Shown here piece after piece: positions 18,518-27,603 of a stretch of 64,000 nucleotides of DNA; positions within the stretch are counted from its first letter, which is position 1, and each line of letters opens with the position of its first letter. The position numbers and the translations under genes are program-made. Under the pieces are notes generated by a model. That model worked only from the letters and a program-made list of their open reading frames with translations. It was not told the origin of the DNA and did no database searches. Origin of the DNA: Clostridia bacterium (GTDB lineage Bacteria > Bacillota > Clostridia > Peptostreptococcales > Anaerovoracaceae); assembly GCA_902363595.1 (NCBI GenBank), contig CABJAP010000006.1, positions 62,001-126,000 on the forward strand, given 5' to 3'.

Positions 18518-18533
18518 CGCAACTTCTGTGCCA
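18518..18533 (-). promoter_or_regulatory. Sigma-54 promoter of the M24-to-NCS2 operon
   Basis: The minus strand reads TGGCAC, five bases, TTGCG: a complete -24 element and the invariant GC of the -12 element. It is about 49 bases from the ATG of the M24 gene. Confidence 0.85.
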
Positions 18534-18612
18534 ACGAATTTGCGCACGATTCGGCAAATATCTACCTATAAAGTAGCCAAAAGTGCCATTATTGCGTCAT
18601 CAGGCTTTATCT

Positions 18613-18628
18613 TGGCACAAATATGGCA
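18613..18628 (+). promoter_or_regulatory. TGGCAC direct repeat upstream of the M24 operon
   Basis: TGGCAC at 18613 and TGGCAC at 18624 are 11 bases apart, giving GG/GC spacing like a sigma-54 core site, but on the strand pointing into the 3' end of the GPH symporter gene. No rightward gene follows. It could be a sigma-54 decoy, an antisense start or an activator site. Confidence 0.3.
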
Positions 18629-18680
18629 CATTTTTGACTCGCTTTATGGAATGTTATTTACAATGAATTCTGCCGATTTC

Positions 18681-20099
18681 CTATATTTCTCCTCTTGCTT
18701 CCCTTTCTGCCAATTCTTTCGTTATCATCGGCAGCATTTTATCCAGTTTATACAGAAGACAGAATACGATCTGTACAGCTGCCAGTACGATTGGCAGGAA
18801 CACATATACCCAATAAATGGCGTTTAAGGACTGAGTGGTCTGTACCGCAGCAGTGCCGTCGTATCCGCAGATAGATAGAACTACGCCTACCATTCCGGCT
18901 GCGATGCCTCCGCCAAGTTTGGAACCGATTGACCCTGCGCTGAACAGGAACGCATCGTTGCGCACGTGGAATTTCCACTGGCCGTATTCGCAGGCATCCG
19001 CCAACATTGCAAAAACAGTTCCCCACAGCGGCCCGTATCCAAAGCCTTTGACTACCGCCAATGCCGTGACTAAGGTTACATTTGTCGGATCAATCAGCAG
19101 GATCAGCTGCGCCGCAACGACGACAAACATTCCGTACATGGTTAGATTTCGCTTGCCAGTATATTTGACCAGCGCCGGAGTAACGAAGAGAATGCACACA
19201 ATCATTGCAATCTGCTCTGCCGTATAAATTTGCGATACATAGATCTGGTCTCCGAGGACGTACTTTGCATAATACCCCAGGATGGTGCTATTGGCAGTTG
19301 AGGTAAGTACCATTACGCCCCACAGTCCCAGGCACAGAGCCCAATACTTATTTCTGATCATGACCTTAAAGCTTTCTTTGTTCGTCTTCTTTTTCTCTTG
19401 TTTTTGCTCTAATTCACGGAAATCAACTCTCTCTTTTGTACCGAAGAAACAGAAGAGCAGTAGAATAATTGCAATCGTAGCAAAGATGAAGGATGTTTTG
19501 ATCCAAGCGCCCTGTCCATCCCCAAAGGCCTGTACGATCGGCAGGGATACTGCTGTTACCAAAATTCTGCCAATTGGAGAAAGGCCCATGCGGAATGCCT
19601 GTAAAAACTCACGCTGTCTTGTATCTCTGGTTATCAGAGAGCTCAAGGAACCATATGGCAGATTCAGCGCCGTGTAAACCACAGTTGTGCACAGATTATA
19701 GGTTACAAAAACGTAAATCCCTTTGATCAACTGCGTACTATCGGCCGGCACAGTAAACAGCAATATGTAAGTAATACCAAATGGCACCGACATCCATAGG
19801 ACCCACGGCCTTGCTTTGCCGTGTTTTGATTTGACTTTATCGACAATACAGGCAAATAATAGGTCTGAACCTCCATCTAAAAACCTTGATACCAGCATGA
19901 CCAGACCAACCGTTGCCGCTGATACGCCCGCATAATCCGTATAAAACAGCGTCAGCAGGCTCCCGGTAAAACCGAAGACAAAATTGCAGGCTACGTCTCC
20001 GGAGGCAAAAGCAAACTTTTCGTAAAGAGGCACGCGCTGACTGTCGTGAGACTTGCTCGGCAGCCGTTCTCCCGTTTTTTTCTCTAAGTTGTTCATCAT
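18681..20099 (-). CDS. GPH-family (glycoside/pentoside/hexuronide) MFS symporter
   Basis: 472 residues with about 12 membrane segments. It begins VPLYEKFAFASGDVACNFVF, the GPH-type start, and has the loop motif DKVKSKHGKARPW between early helices, as in MelB and UidB-like carriers. GPH proteins import glycosides, uronides and related sugars with Na+ or H+. It lies 6 bases after the Gfo/Idh gene and probably imports the cluster substrate, pointing to a glycoside or sugar-like compound. The start may be the second ATG (20096), which is better spaced from AGGAGG. Confidence 0.87.
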   Translation of the reverse strand: MMNNLEKKTGERLPSKSHDSQRVPLYEKFAFASGDVACNFVFGFTGSLLTLFYTDYAGVSAATVGLVMLVSRFLDGGSDLLFACIVDKVKSKHGKARPWVLWMSVPFGITYILLFTVPADSTQLIKGIYVFVTYNLCTTVVYTALNLPYGSLSSLITRDTRQREFLQAFRMGLSPIGRILVTAVSLPIVQAFGDGQGAWIKTSFIFATIAIILLLFCFFGTKERVDFRELEQKQEKKKTNKESFKVMIRNKYWALCLGLWGVMVLTSTANSTILGYYAKYVLGDQIYVSQIYTAEQIAMIVCILFVTPALVKYTGKRNLTMYGMFVVVAAQLILLIDPTNVTLVTALAVVKGFGYGPLWGTVFAMLADACEYGQWKFHVRNDAFLFSAGSIGSKLGGGIAAGMVGVVLSICGYDGTAAVQTTQSLNAIYWVYVFLPIVLAAVQIVFCLLYKLDKMLPMITKELAEREARGEI

Positions 20100-20105
20100 T
20101 TCCTC

Positions 20106-21122
20106 CTATTTCTTGATCAAGGTTTTTTCCATATAGGATTTATGGAGAATGATCGCCATTTCCAAACTCTTAGTTCCGTCATAAACCGTAATTTCGGGCT
20201 TTCTTCCAGTCAGCACGCAGTCAATAAAGTTGCTCATTTCCAGGTAAAAAGCCTCTTCCCAGCGTTCGAGGAAATCGACGATACCTTGCTCTGCAATATA
20301 ACCATCTTTATAAATCTGCATCCGATTTCTCCTCGGTACGGCATTGATCCGCAGCGATCCTTTCGTACCGATGATCTCGGCCTCTACGTGGCTGCATGCC
20401 GCGGCTTTGCCCACGTGGATCGTTGCGCAGGTTCCGTTCTCCATCGTCGCCAGTGCAACGCCATTATCATAATCATCGTAATCTGCAAATTCTTCCCTCA
20501 CGTATGCGCCTCCGGTTGCATATGCGCAGGCGACCTCACTGCCCAGGAACCATCTTGAAAGATCGCAGTCATGGATCCCCATCTCAAAAAACCATGGGTG
20601 GAAAGCGCCTTTTTTACATTTATCCAGCAGCTCATCGATGACTGATACGCCGTCCAAGCTGGTGCTTTTAAACAGTATGGGTTTTCCAATCTCGCCGCTA
20701 CGGATTCGCTCCATCGCCTCTGCATGGGAAGGGTCAAACCGCCGCATAAATCCAAGGGTAAAGATCTTGGTATTGTTTTCTTCTACTTTCTTCTCAATTT
20801 CTTTACATTCATCAGGTACTAAAGAAAGCGGCTTTTCACAGAAAATGTGCAGTTTGGCGTCGCAGGCTTTTATGATCAGCTCTTTGTGTGTCTGTACATT
20901 TGTTACAATTGCTACGGCGTCCAAGTCTTCTTTTTCCAGCATCTCATCGTAAACGGTATACCCTGCAGGAACTTCATATTCTTTTTGAATTGCCGCTACC
21001 CGCTCCGAAAATACATCACATACGGCAACGACCTCAGAGTCGGCAATTTTATTCTGCAAATGCCGTACATGCAGTTCCCCCAAATTACCTAAACCAACTA
21101 CACCAATTCTTACTTTTTTCAT
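20106..21122 (-). CDS. Gfo/Idh/MocA-family oxidoreductase (inositol dehydrogenase-like)
   Basis: 338 residues. The N-terminal Rossmann domain has VGLGNLGELH, the conserved CEKPLSL motif lies near 94-100, and the C-terminal domain has the GIHDCDLSRWFLG segment, whose His-Asp pair matches the catalytic pair of inositol 2-dehydrogenase. Enzymes of this family oxidise a ring hydroxyl of inositols, sugars or glycosides, often at C3. It is the first gene of the leftward pair under the sigma-54-type promoter at 21204-21219. Substrate unknown. Confidence 0.87.
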   Translation of the reverse strand: MKKVRIGVVGLGNLGELHVRHLQNKIADSEVVAVCDVFSERVAAIQKEYEVPAGYTVYDEMLEKEDLDAVAIVTNVQTHKELIIKACDAKLHIFCEKPLSLVPDECKEIEKKVEENNTKIFTLGFMRRFDPSHAEAMERIRSGEIGKPILFKSTSLDGVSVIDELLDKCKKGAFHPWFFEMGIHDCDLSRWFLGSEVACAYATGGAYVREEFADYDDYDNGVALATMENGTCATIHVGKAAACSHVEAEIIGTKGSLRINAVPRRNRMQIYKDGYIAEQGIVDFLERWEEAFYLEMSNFIDCVLTGRKPEITVYDGTKSLEMAIILHKSYMEKTLIKK

Positions 21123-21203
21123 TACGTTCTCCTTTCAATGCTCAATCATGATAACTGAAATACGTTTCGGCGCCTTTATTAATGCATGTTCGCTTTTATA
21201 TAA

Positions 21204-21219
21204 CGCAATCCCCATGCCA
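21204..21219 (-). promoter_or_regulatory. Sigma-54-type promoter of the Gfo/Idh-GPH operon
   Basis: The minus strand reads TGGCAT, five bases, TTGCG: the invariant GG and GC are kept, with one change at the end of the -24 box. It is about 80 bases from the ATG at 21122. Confidence 0.75.
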
Positions 21220-21342
21220 AAATTTTTAGAAATTTTTTAACACTTCCATTAAATTGATTGAAATTTACCCATTTATTTGTGTTTTATTTCCAGTTCAATT
21301 TTAGTTCCATCTTATGGTAAGGTTATAGTTGCGCCATTTAAT

Positions 21343-21358
21343 TGTCATTTCTCTGACA
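21343..21358. promoter_or_regulatory. Inverted repeat, candidate activator site
   Basis: TGTCA, six bases, TGACA forms a perfect inverted repeat. It lies 53 bases from the rightward and about 125 from the leftward sigma-54 promoter, and has the same TGACA half-site as seen near the other activator. Confidence 0.45.
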
Positions 21359-21410
21359 GCGTGCCGTTTTCATGTCATATCCATTATGTGTGTTTGACTT
21401 TTCTTTTATC

Positions 21411-21426
21411 TGGCACAAATCTTGCT
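21411..21426 (+). promoter_or_regulatory. Sigma-54 promoter of the second activator gene
   Basis: TGGCAC, five bases, TTGCT: an exact consensus match. The activator ATG is at 21474, leaving a leader of about 35-40 bases and implying autoregulation. Confidence 0.88.
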
Positions 21427-21473
21427 TTATATTTTAGCAAAAAGATCTACTAAGCATAGTAAAGGCGGCGTTT

Positions 21474-23507
21474 ATGGAAAATATTACATATAATTATTTT
21501 GATATGATCAGTACCTACTGGGATAAGTACATTCGGGATAAGGAGCCTCTTCCAAGGAGTCTTGGTACGATCCGCCCGGAGATTCTCGATTCCTGGAGAA
21601 GATCCCTGGAATATCGGATATCTCCATTTGAGCTTGAACATTCCATTTTGAGCGGACAGGAATTAAACTATATATTAGATGAAAATAAATTACTTATCTC
21701 CATTGCCCATGACCACATGCAAAAGCTCTATTTCTATGTAAAAGGCACAAATTTTGCTTTAGCGCTTGTCAATAAAGACGGGTATGTCATCGATCTGCTT
21801 GCCGATGATGCGCTGATCCAGCAAAAGGCCCATAACAGCGGCTTGGAACTGGGCTGCCTTCGTTCCGAAAAGATTGTCGGCACTTCAGGCATTGCCATCT
21901 GCCTGGCGATTGGCGCTCCTTATGCAGTCTATGGAAAGGAACATTTTATCCAATCACACCATGACTATATCTGCTGCGCCGCTCCGATTTATAATCAAGA
22001 AAAGGAGCTGCTGGGCTGTCTTGCTCTGATCGGTCCTTACAAACTGGCTCCCGCCCATTCTTTAGGTATGATCACTGCAGCTGCAGATGGTGTGGAAAAA
22101 GAGCTGAGACTGAAAATAGCGTATGAAGAAATGTCAAAAATTAATACAAAGCTTCAGTTTACGCTCAATTCGCTCTCCAGCGGCATCCTCTTGATCAACC
22201 GCCAAGGAAGAATCACACAGTATAATGAAAGAGCCTGCGAAATCCTGAACATTACTTACGACCTACTGAATGTCCATATAAATGAAATTTTTTCTGATAT
22301 GAATACCGTAGAAGATATTATCTACGCCAAGTCCAGTGTGTATAATAAGGAAGTGACGATCAACGATCCTTCGGAACGCGCTAATACAGTAATGCTTACT
22401 GTGGTTTGCAATTCACATGATTCGCCAAATATTATTTTGAAATTTGACCGCACTAAGACTGTACACAAACTGGTAAATAAAATTGGAGGGTTTACTGCAA
22501 AATACACCTTTAATTCCATTGTGGGCCATTCGGCGTGCATGGAAGAAATCAAAAAATTGGGACGCCTTGCTGCTAAAAATGATTCAAATCTTTTGATCCT
22601 TGGGGAAAGCGGAACGGGAAAAGATGTTCTCGCACAGGCAGTGCACAATGCCCACCGCCGCGCAGAAGGCCCCTTTATCGCAATTAACTGCGCCTCCCTT
22701 CCTAAAGGTCTGATTGAGAGCGAATTATTCGGTTATGAAACCGGAGCCTTCACAGGCGCTAATAAAAGCGGCAACCCCGGAAAATTTGAGTTGGCTGATG
22801 GGGGAACTCTTTTTCTGGATGAAATCGGCGATATGCCGCTAGAACTGCAGGCTACGCTATTGAGAGTCCTGCAGAATAAAGAAATTATCCGTATCGGAGG
22901 AAAAAAACCGAAAGCCATTGACGTAAGGATTATTGCCGCTACCAATTCCGACTTGGCGGCGGCCGTTCGGGACAAGCTCTTTCGCAGCGACCTGTATTAT
23001 CGCCTCAATGTTTTATCGATCGAAATGCCCCCATTACGCAAGAGAATTGAGGATATTCCCTCGCTAATCCGGTATTTTATGGAGCTGCATGGATCTGAAG
23101 AAATCGTATCGGATCCTTTTACGCCTGAGATCCTGAGAAGGTTTGCACAATATTCCTGGCCCGGTAACGTACGGGAATTGGAAAACATTGTAGAGCGCGT
23201 TATCATCACGGCTGGCGACGACGCATTTCAGGCTGAACATCTGCTGGATCAGCTGCTTCCTGCAGGATTAGATACGGAAAAAAATGTTTCCGACTTTCGC
23301 GCTGACGAAAGAGCCTCAGAAGCAGCTTTTATACTTCCGGCTGCTTCTAACTCTCCATTAAAAGAATATTCCCGTATCACAGCGATCCTTCGTGAAGAAC
23401 ACGGCCATGTGGCCAGTGCTGCCGAACGTCTGCAGATACCAAAGCGTACCTTATACCGCAAAATCAAAAAATACAATCTAGATTTGGAGGATTATAGAAA
23501 ATGGTAA
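21474..23507 (+). CDS. Sigma-54-dependent activator of the catabolic cluster (GAF-PAS-AAA-HTH)
   Basis: 677 residues, same layout as the 9236-11281 activator: GAF-like sensor about 75-210, PAS-like segment about 225-330, AAA+ domain from about 345 with Walker A GESGTGKD (377-384), GAFTGA (424-429) and LFLDEIGD Walker B. The C-terminal Fis-type helix-turn-helix ends PKRTLYRKIKKYNL. It is divergent from the Gfo/Idh gene and is itself preceded by a sigma-54 promoter. It likely senses a pathway compound and activates the promoters at 18518, 21204 and 21411. The ligand is unknown. Confidence 0.9.
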   Translation: MENITYNYFDMISTYWDKYIRDKEPLPRSLGTIRPEILDSWRRSLEYRISPFELEHSILSGQELNYILDENKLLISIAHDHMQKLYFYVKGTNFALALVNKDGYVIDLLADDALIQQKAHNSGLELGCLRSEKIVGTSGIAICLAIGAPYAVYGKEHFIQSHHDYICCAAPIYNQEKELLGCLALIGPYKLAPAHSLGMITAAADGVEKELRLKIAYEEMSKINTKLQFTLNSLSSGILLINRQGRITQYNERACEILNITYDLLNVHINEIFSDMNTVEDIIYAKSSVYNKEVTINDPSERANTVMLTVVCNSHDSPNIILKFDRTKTVHKLVNKIGGFTAKYTFNSIVGHSACMEEIKKLGRLAAKNDSNLLILGESGTGKDVLAQAVHNAHRRAEGPFIAINCASLPKGLIESELFGYETGAFTGANKSGNPGKFELADGGTLFLDEIGDMPLELQATLLRVLQNKEIIRIGGKKPKAIDVRIIAATNSDLAAAVRDKLFRSDLYYRLNVLSIEMPPLRKRIEDIPSLIRYFMELHGSEEIVSDPFTPEILRRFAQYSWPGNVRELENIVERVIITAGDDAFQAEHLLDQLLPAGLDTEKNVSDFRADERASEAAFILPAASNSPLKEYSRITAILREEHGHVASAAERLQIPKRTLYRKIKKYNLDLEDYRKW

Positions 23508-23523
23508 GATTCGAGGAGAAGTC

Positions 23524-24447
23524 ATGTTAAATGGAATTATCAGTGTATTAGTTGTATTTATTATTTTAGGAGTGGGCTTCTATTTTACAAAAAGAAAAAA
23601 GTGGCCCGATAACACCAATAAAATATTCTCTACCACGGTCGTACAGATCGCAGCCCCTTCCCTTGCTATTGTCAGCATTGAGAACCGTTTTACGCCCGAC
23701 ATGCTGCGGGCGGCATTCTGGAACCTGCTCATAATCGCCGCCAGCCTGTTTTTTATGTACGTTTTTGGGAAACTTCTGTCCAGATTGTTAAAACTGCCTC
23801 CAAAAAAACGGGCAGTCTTTGAAACGACCTTTACCTTCAACAATACCATGTTTATCGGTCTGCCTATCAACCAAATCGTCTTCGGCCATGAGGGGCTGCC
23901 CTATCTGTTCACCTTTTATCTGGTGACCATCGTTCTCTTCTGGAGCTTAGGCGCCTATACATTATGTAAAGCATCTAATATGGGTGGAAAATCTTTTTCC
24001 GTAAAAAAGATTTTCAGCCCTGGCCTGATCGGCGTTTTGATCGGATGCTTATTGGTGGAAATGGAATGGCATCTTCCTGTGATTCTGGAGACGTCCCTCA
24101 CCTATCTTGGAGATATCTGCGTGCCCCTTTCCCTTTTGGTCATCGGCTCCAATCTCGCCAAGTCCGTGTCGCGGGGCGTGGCCAAAGTCACCAAGGACCA
24201 AGTGGTCATTCTGTTGGGGAAATTCATCCTTCACCCGTTGATCATCTGGGGAGCCTTCTCCCTGCTGGGCATCGATGGGCTGCCGCTGAAGGTGTTCATT
24301 CTCACCGCCTCCTTGCCATGCCACGCACAGACCGCAATCATGGCGGAATATTACGATCTGGAGGGAGAGTACGCTTCCAATCTGGTGAGCCTGTCCACGC
24401 TGATCAGCTTGGTAACGATCCCCATTTATGCCAGCATTCTTTTGTAA
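23524..24447 (+). CDS. Auxin efflux carrier (AEC) family transporter
   Basis: 307 residues with about ten hydrophobic segments in two halves, typical of bacterial AEC/MdcF-like carriers. Features include the FNNTMFIGLPI segment and the C-terminal LPCHAQTAIMAEYY motif that resembles the family consensus. Bacterial members move malate, malonate or other organic acids, often outward. It lies 16 bases after the activator gene with GAGGAG before ATG, so it is cotranscribed and may export an acidic end product of the cluster. The substrate is inference. Confidence 0.8.
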   Translation: MLNGIISVLVVFIILGVGFYFTKRKKWPDNTNKIFSTTVVQIAAPSLAIVSIENRFTPDMLRAAFWNLLIIAASLFFMYVFGKLLSRLLKLPPKKRAVFETTFTFNNTMFIGLPINQIVFGHEGLPYLFTFYLVTIVLFWSLGAYTLCKASNMGGKSFSVKKIFSPGLIGVLIGCLLVEMEWHLPVILETSLTYLGDICVPLSLLVIGSNLAKSVSRGVAKVTKDQVVILLGKFILHPLIIWGAFSLLGIDGLPLKVFILTASLPCHAQTAIMAEYYDLEGEYASNLVSLSTLISLVTIPIYASILL

Positions 24448-24448
24448 A

Positions 24449-24492
24449 AAAGACCATGAGCTTTCTAATATAGCTTCATGGTCTTTAAATTT
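24449..24492. terminator. Bidirectional terminator after the AEC gene
   Basis: AAAGACCATGA near 24449 pairs with TCATGGTCTTT ending at 24486, flanked by A- and T-rich tracts. It serves the rightward AEC gene and the leftward APC permease. Confidence 0.85.
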
Positions 24493-24514
24493 TCAAAAAA
24501 ATTTGTTGCCCTCT

Positions 24515-26179
24515 TTACTTTCTCTGTGGCTCTACCTTCTTAGAAATAACGAAGAATACTACGGTCGCAATGGCGCATACTGCTGTAAATACGTGAAGAC
24601 CTGTATCGATAATCGTGGTAATCGTATCCACATTGGCATCCGGCAGCATTCCATCGAAATAGTCGCCGGCTTCCCAGCCGTTCTCATACCAAGGCATGAA
24701 GAAACAGGCAATCACATTGAAGATGGATAACAACAGAAGCATAAAGGTTATCTTTCTCGTATCACCGACAGCCAGCTTGGTCTTTTTGTTTGCCGGGAAC
24801 CGCTGGGGATTTTTCTTGGTGAGCCCGCCGTACCGCCTTCTCCAAATGTAGTACAGAATCGTTCCTGACACCATTCCAATGGCGCCGGCCAGATAACAAT
24901 CAGACCCGTTTATAAAGAAGGAGAACACAGCGACGCAAATCGGCACGATACAGATGACCGCCAATAAGCCCGATCCGCCCGGAATCTTGAATTTATAGTC
25001 TTCCTGGGGGATTTTCTTTCTCAATACAATTGCAGAGATATAAACCAGGATATAGGATGCTACCAGCATGGTCACGTCCAATATGATAATAAAGCCAAAG
25101 GGCAGCATGCACAGAAGCAGGCACACAACAGCAACGGTCGAGATCGCAACATATGGAACGCCATGCTTTTTGTCACATTTGACTAGTATCTGCGGGGCGA
25201 GATAGTCATCTGCCAAAGAGAAAAATCCCCTCGACCCGGATGCGATGTATGTATTGAAAATGGAACACTGGGCTAAAATGGCAATGATGACGAAAATTAC
25301 ACCAAAGGCCGGTCCCCAGAAAGTCGCCACCACATCACCGTATCCGACGCCGTCGCCGTCAGGTGTCCAGTTTTGCCACTGTCCCAGCGAACCCAGGCTG
25401 GCAATCGTAGGGATGATATAAACGGCCGCGATCAGCGGCACTGTAATCAAGGTTGCCTTGGGAATGACCTGTGGATTGGAAACTTCTCCCGCAATGGTTG
25501 ACATGGATTCATAGCCCGAATACATCCACATGCCGATGGAAATGCCTCCGGCAATCAGGAAAAACCAATCGCTGATACCGTTTGTTTCTGTGGCCGTCAT
25601 CTGGAAGGAAACGTCGGTTCCCTCTCCCCAATGGAGGAATCCACAGATCGCAACCAGTCCAAAGGCTGCCATGACCAGAATGGACAGGATCGTGCTTACA
25701 ACTCCGATATCTTTCACACCTCGGATATTGATATAAACGAAAACAAGAATGATTGTGGCTTTCAATAAAAATTCTTCCGGCCTGCTGAAATTCCATTGTG
25801 AAGAGGCATAGCCGCCGGCCAGCACCACATAAGAAACCATATCAATATAAATCGAAACCGTCCTCCACCAACCTGCTTGAAACCCCCAAAATTCTCCAAG
25901 GGCTTCCTGTACCCATTTGTAATACCCGCCTTCCTGGGGCCTGGCCGAACCCAGCTCCGATGCCACAAGACTAAAGGGCAGCGCCCAAATCAAAGGCAGA
26001 ACACAAAGGATTACAATCGTCAAGCCCGGACCGCAGGCGGGAATGATTTCCTCAATTCCATAGCACCCGGCGGCCACTAAGCAAAAAATCATAAATACCA
26101 CCGTCGAAACTTTTATGTCATGTTTCTTCAGCCCATGATCTCCCACTTCAGCTGCCATCTTTTTTTGAACTTCCGACAT
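24515..26179 (-). CDS. APC-superfamily amino-acid/amine permease
   Basis: 554 residues with 12-14 predicted membrane segments. The N-terminal APC stretch starts at KKHDIKVSTVVFMIF, with ASELGSARPQEGGYYKWV in helix 2-3 and GYESMSTIAGEVSNPQ in the middle, as in glutamate/polyamine-type carriers. It has its own sigma-A promoter and AGGAGG site and lies downstream of the two-component system and glycyl-radical genes. It may import an amino-acid or amine substrate for that system. Substrate unknown. Confidence 0.85.
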   Translation of the reverse strand: MSEVQKKMAAEVGDHGLKKHDIKVSTVVFMIFCLVAAGCYGIEEIIPACGPGLTIVILCVLPLIWALPFSLVASELGSARPQEGGYYKWVQEALGEFWGFQAGWWRTVSIYIDMVSYVVLAGGYASSQWNFSRPEEFLLKATIILVFVYINIRGVKDIGVVSTILSILVMAAFGLVAICGFLHWGEGTDVSFQMTATETNGISDWFFLIAGGISIGMWMYSGYESMSTIAGEVSNPQVIPKATLITVPLIAAVYIIPTIASLGSLGQWQNWTPDGDGVGYGDVVATFWGPAFGVIFVIIAILAQCSIFNTYIASGSRGFFSLADDYLAPQILVKCDKKHGVPYVAISTVAVVCLLLCMLPFGFIIILDVTMLVASYILVYISAIVLRKKIPQEDYKFKIPGGSGLLAVICIVPICVAVFSFFINGSDCYLAGAIGMVSGTILYYIWRRRYGGLTKKNPQRFPANKKTKLAVGDTRKITFMLLLLSIFNVIACFFMPWYENGWEAGDYFDGMLPDANVDTITTIIDTGLHVFTAVCAIATVVFFVISKKVEPQRK

Positions 26180-26218
26180 AGCTCTAACCTCCTGACAATA
26201 TATTTAAAACACAATAGG

Positions 26219-26247
26219 ATTATAGAGCTTTCAAAATTTTTTGACAA
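26219..26247 (-). promoter_or_regulatory. Sigma-A promoter of the APC permease
   Basis: On the minus strand TTGTCA (26242-26247) is followed, after exactly 17 bases, by TATAAT (26219-26224). The ATG is 40 bases further. Confidence 0.75.
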
Positions 26248-26325
26248 TATTTCTTTCATATGATGATACATTGCGCTTTTAAATGTTGATTCTAATTTAA
26301 AAATCACATTTCATCAATAAATACA

Positions 26326-27603
26326 TCATTTCATATGGATCATAAAGGTAAGTAAATCATCCTCCAAGTAAGATTCCAACGTAAGATTGCGCCTTTTCAC
26401 AATATCCCAAATATTGGCCATCCCGTAGCCTCGATTGCGGCCCTTTGTGCTGAACCCCTGTTTAGTTGCTTTCTTTATCATGCTTTTGCTGAAATCATCC
26501 TTGACATAGTTGGTTACTTCTAGGTAGTCCTCTTCCAGACAAATTGCTGCATACCTTTTATATCCCGTTAACTCTTCTGCCGCTTCAAAGGCGTTGTTTA
26601 AAAGGTTTGCCAACAGTTGGTTCAGCTCGCTTTCGGACAGATCATAGACGGGAAAAGGCCTTGTTATATAGTAATCAAACTTGATATCGCGGGCTTTGGC
26701 AATTCTTGACATTTTCAGAATATACGCGGCAACAACGGAATTATCGCTGATAATGCTTCTTCGGCTTTTGCGGCTTTTATTTGCCTCAGTGATGCTTTCC
26801 GCGTATTCAATAATCTGCTCCCTGCATTCAGGACCGTTTCTTTCTGCGATGCCGATGATTGCATTGAGTTGGTTTTTGTACTCATGCTCCCGTTTATTCA
26901 GCTCTTCCGCCAAGTCTTTCAAATGCTCCCCGTACTCACGAATGACTTTGATTTCCTTCTCTTTATGTAAAATATCCACAAAATATTTGATCAAAAACAA
27001 ATTCATGATAAAGTAGAGAACAGCTAAAAACGAGGTTTTATAATACCCTTCCCAGAACATCATCGAGTTGTCTAAAAATATATTTGACAGCATCACGATG
27101 GGGACAGCCATGCTTATGGAGACGATCATGACATAGTTTCGTTTGTTCTGCAGGGTGGCGCTGACTTTCCTGGCAAGACGGTTATCCGTATGCAGAATCA
27201 AGTTGCAGAGGATTATTATGGCAAGAAGGCCCGACATGACATAGGAAATTCCCTCCATGTCATAATTTCTGCCAAGGAGCCAGAGGATGCCTGTAACAAT
27301 CAATTCCAGTAAAAAGGTGGCGGCAGTCCCAAATATTAAATTGCCCACCAGCTCAGAAAGCTTTGCCGGTGATGATAGTTTGAGCATAACTACGCATAGA
27401 AATAAAAAAATGACAGGGATAAAAGAAGCTTCAAAATAGTCCAAAACAGAAACAAGAAATGATACGCACAGGCTCCCTAGCAGCAGGGTCCTGACTTTTA
27501 TCCGGCCTTCCCCGCCAAGGATGCTGCTGAAACTGAAGATGGACAACACTTCTAAAAAGGAGCGCAGCCAATAAATGCACCAGCTGACAGAAAGGTCGAT
27601 CAT
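26326..27603 (-). CDS. AgrC-like sensor histidine kinase (GHKL)
   Basis: 425 residues. The N-terminal half has about six membrane segments (residues 1-210). A coiled stretch leads to the phosphoacceptor motif REHEYKNQLNAI near 238-249, followed by a GHKL ATPase domain with N-box NLLNNAFEAAE and G-box KGRNRGYGMANI. This is the AgrC/HPK10 layout that normally pairs with LytTR regulators. The ATG overlaps the stop of the regulator gene (ATGA), so the two are translated together. The signal is unknown; its place below the glycyl-radical genes suggests control of that pathway. Confidence 0.88.
   Translation of the reverse strand: MIDLSVSWCIYWLRSFLEVLSIFSFSSILGGEGRIKVRTLLLGSLCVSFLVSVLDYFEASFIPVIFLFLCVVMLKLSSPAKLSELVGNLIFGTAATFLLELIVTGILWLLGRNYDMEGISYVMSGLLAIIILCNLILHTDNRLARKVSATLQNKRNYVMIVSISMAVPIVMLSNIFLDNSMMFWEGYYKTSFLAVLYFIMNLFLIKYFVDILHKEKEIKVIREYGEHLKDLAEELNKREHEYKNQLNAIIGIAERNGPECREQIIEYAESITEANKSRKSRRSIISDNSVVAAYILKMSRIAKARDIKFDYYITRPFPVYDLSESELNQLLANLLNNAFEAAEELTGYKRYAAICLEEDYLEVTNYVKDDFSKSMIKKATKQGFSTKGRNRGYGMANIWDIVKRRNLTLESYLEDDLLTFMIHMK

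Larger units (their letters stand above)
21123..21473. other. Divergent control region with two sigma-54 promoters
   Basis: No gene. It holds a leftward (21204-21219) and a rightward (21411-21426) sigma-54-type promoter and an inverted repeat (21343-21358) between them. The A+T-rich 21220-21340 part shows no other clear signal. Confidence 0.75.
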
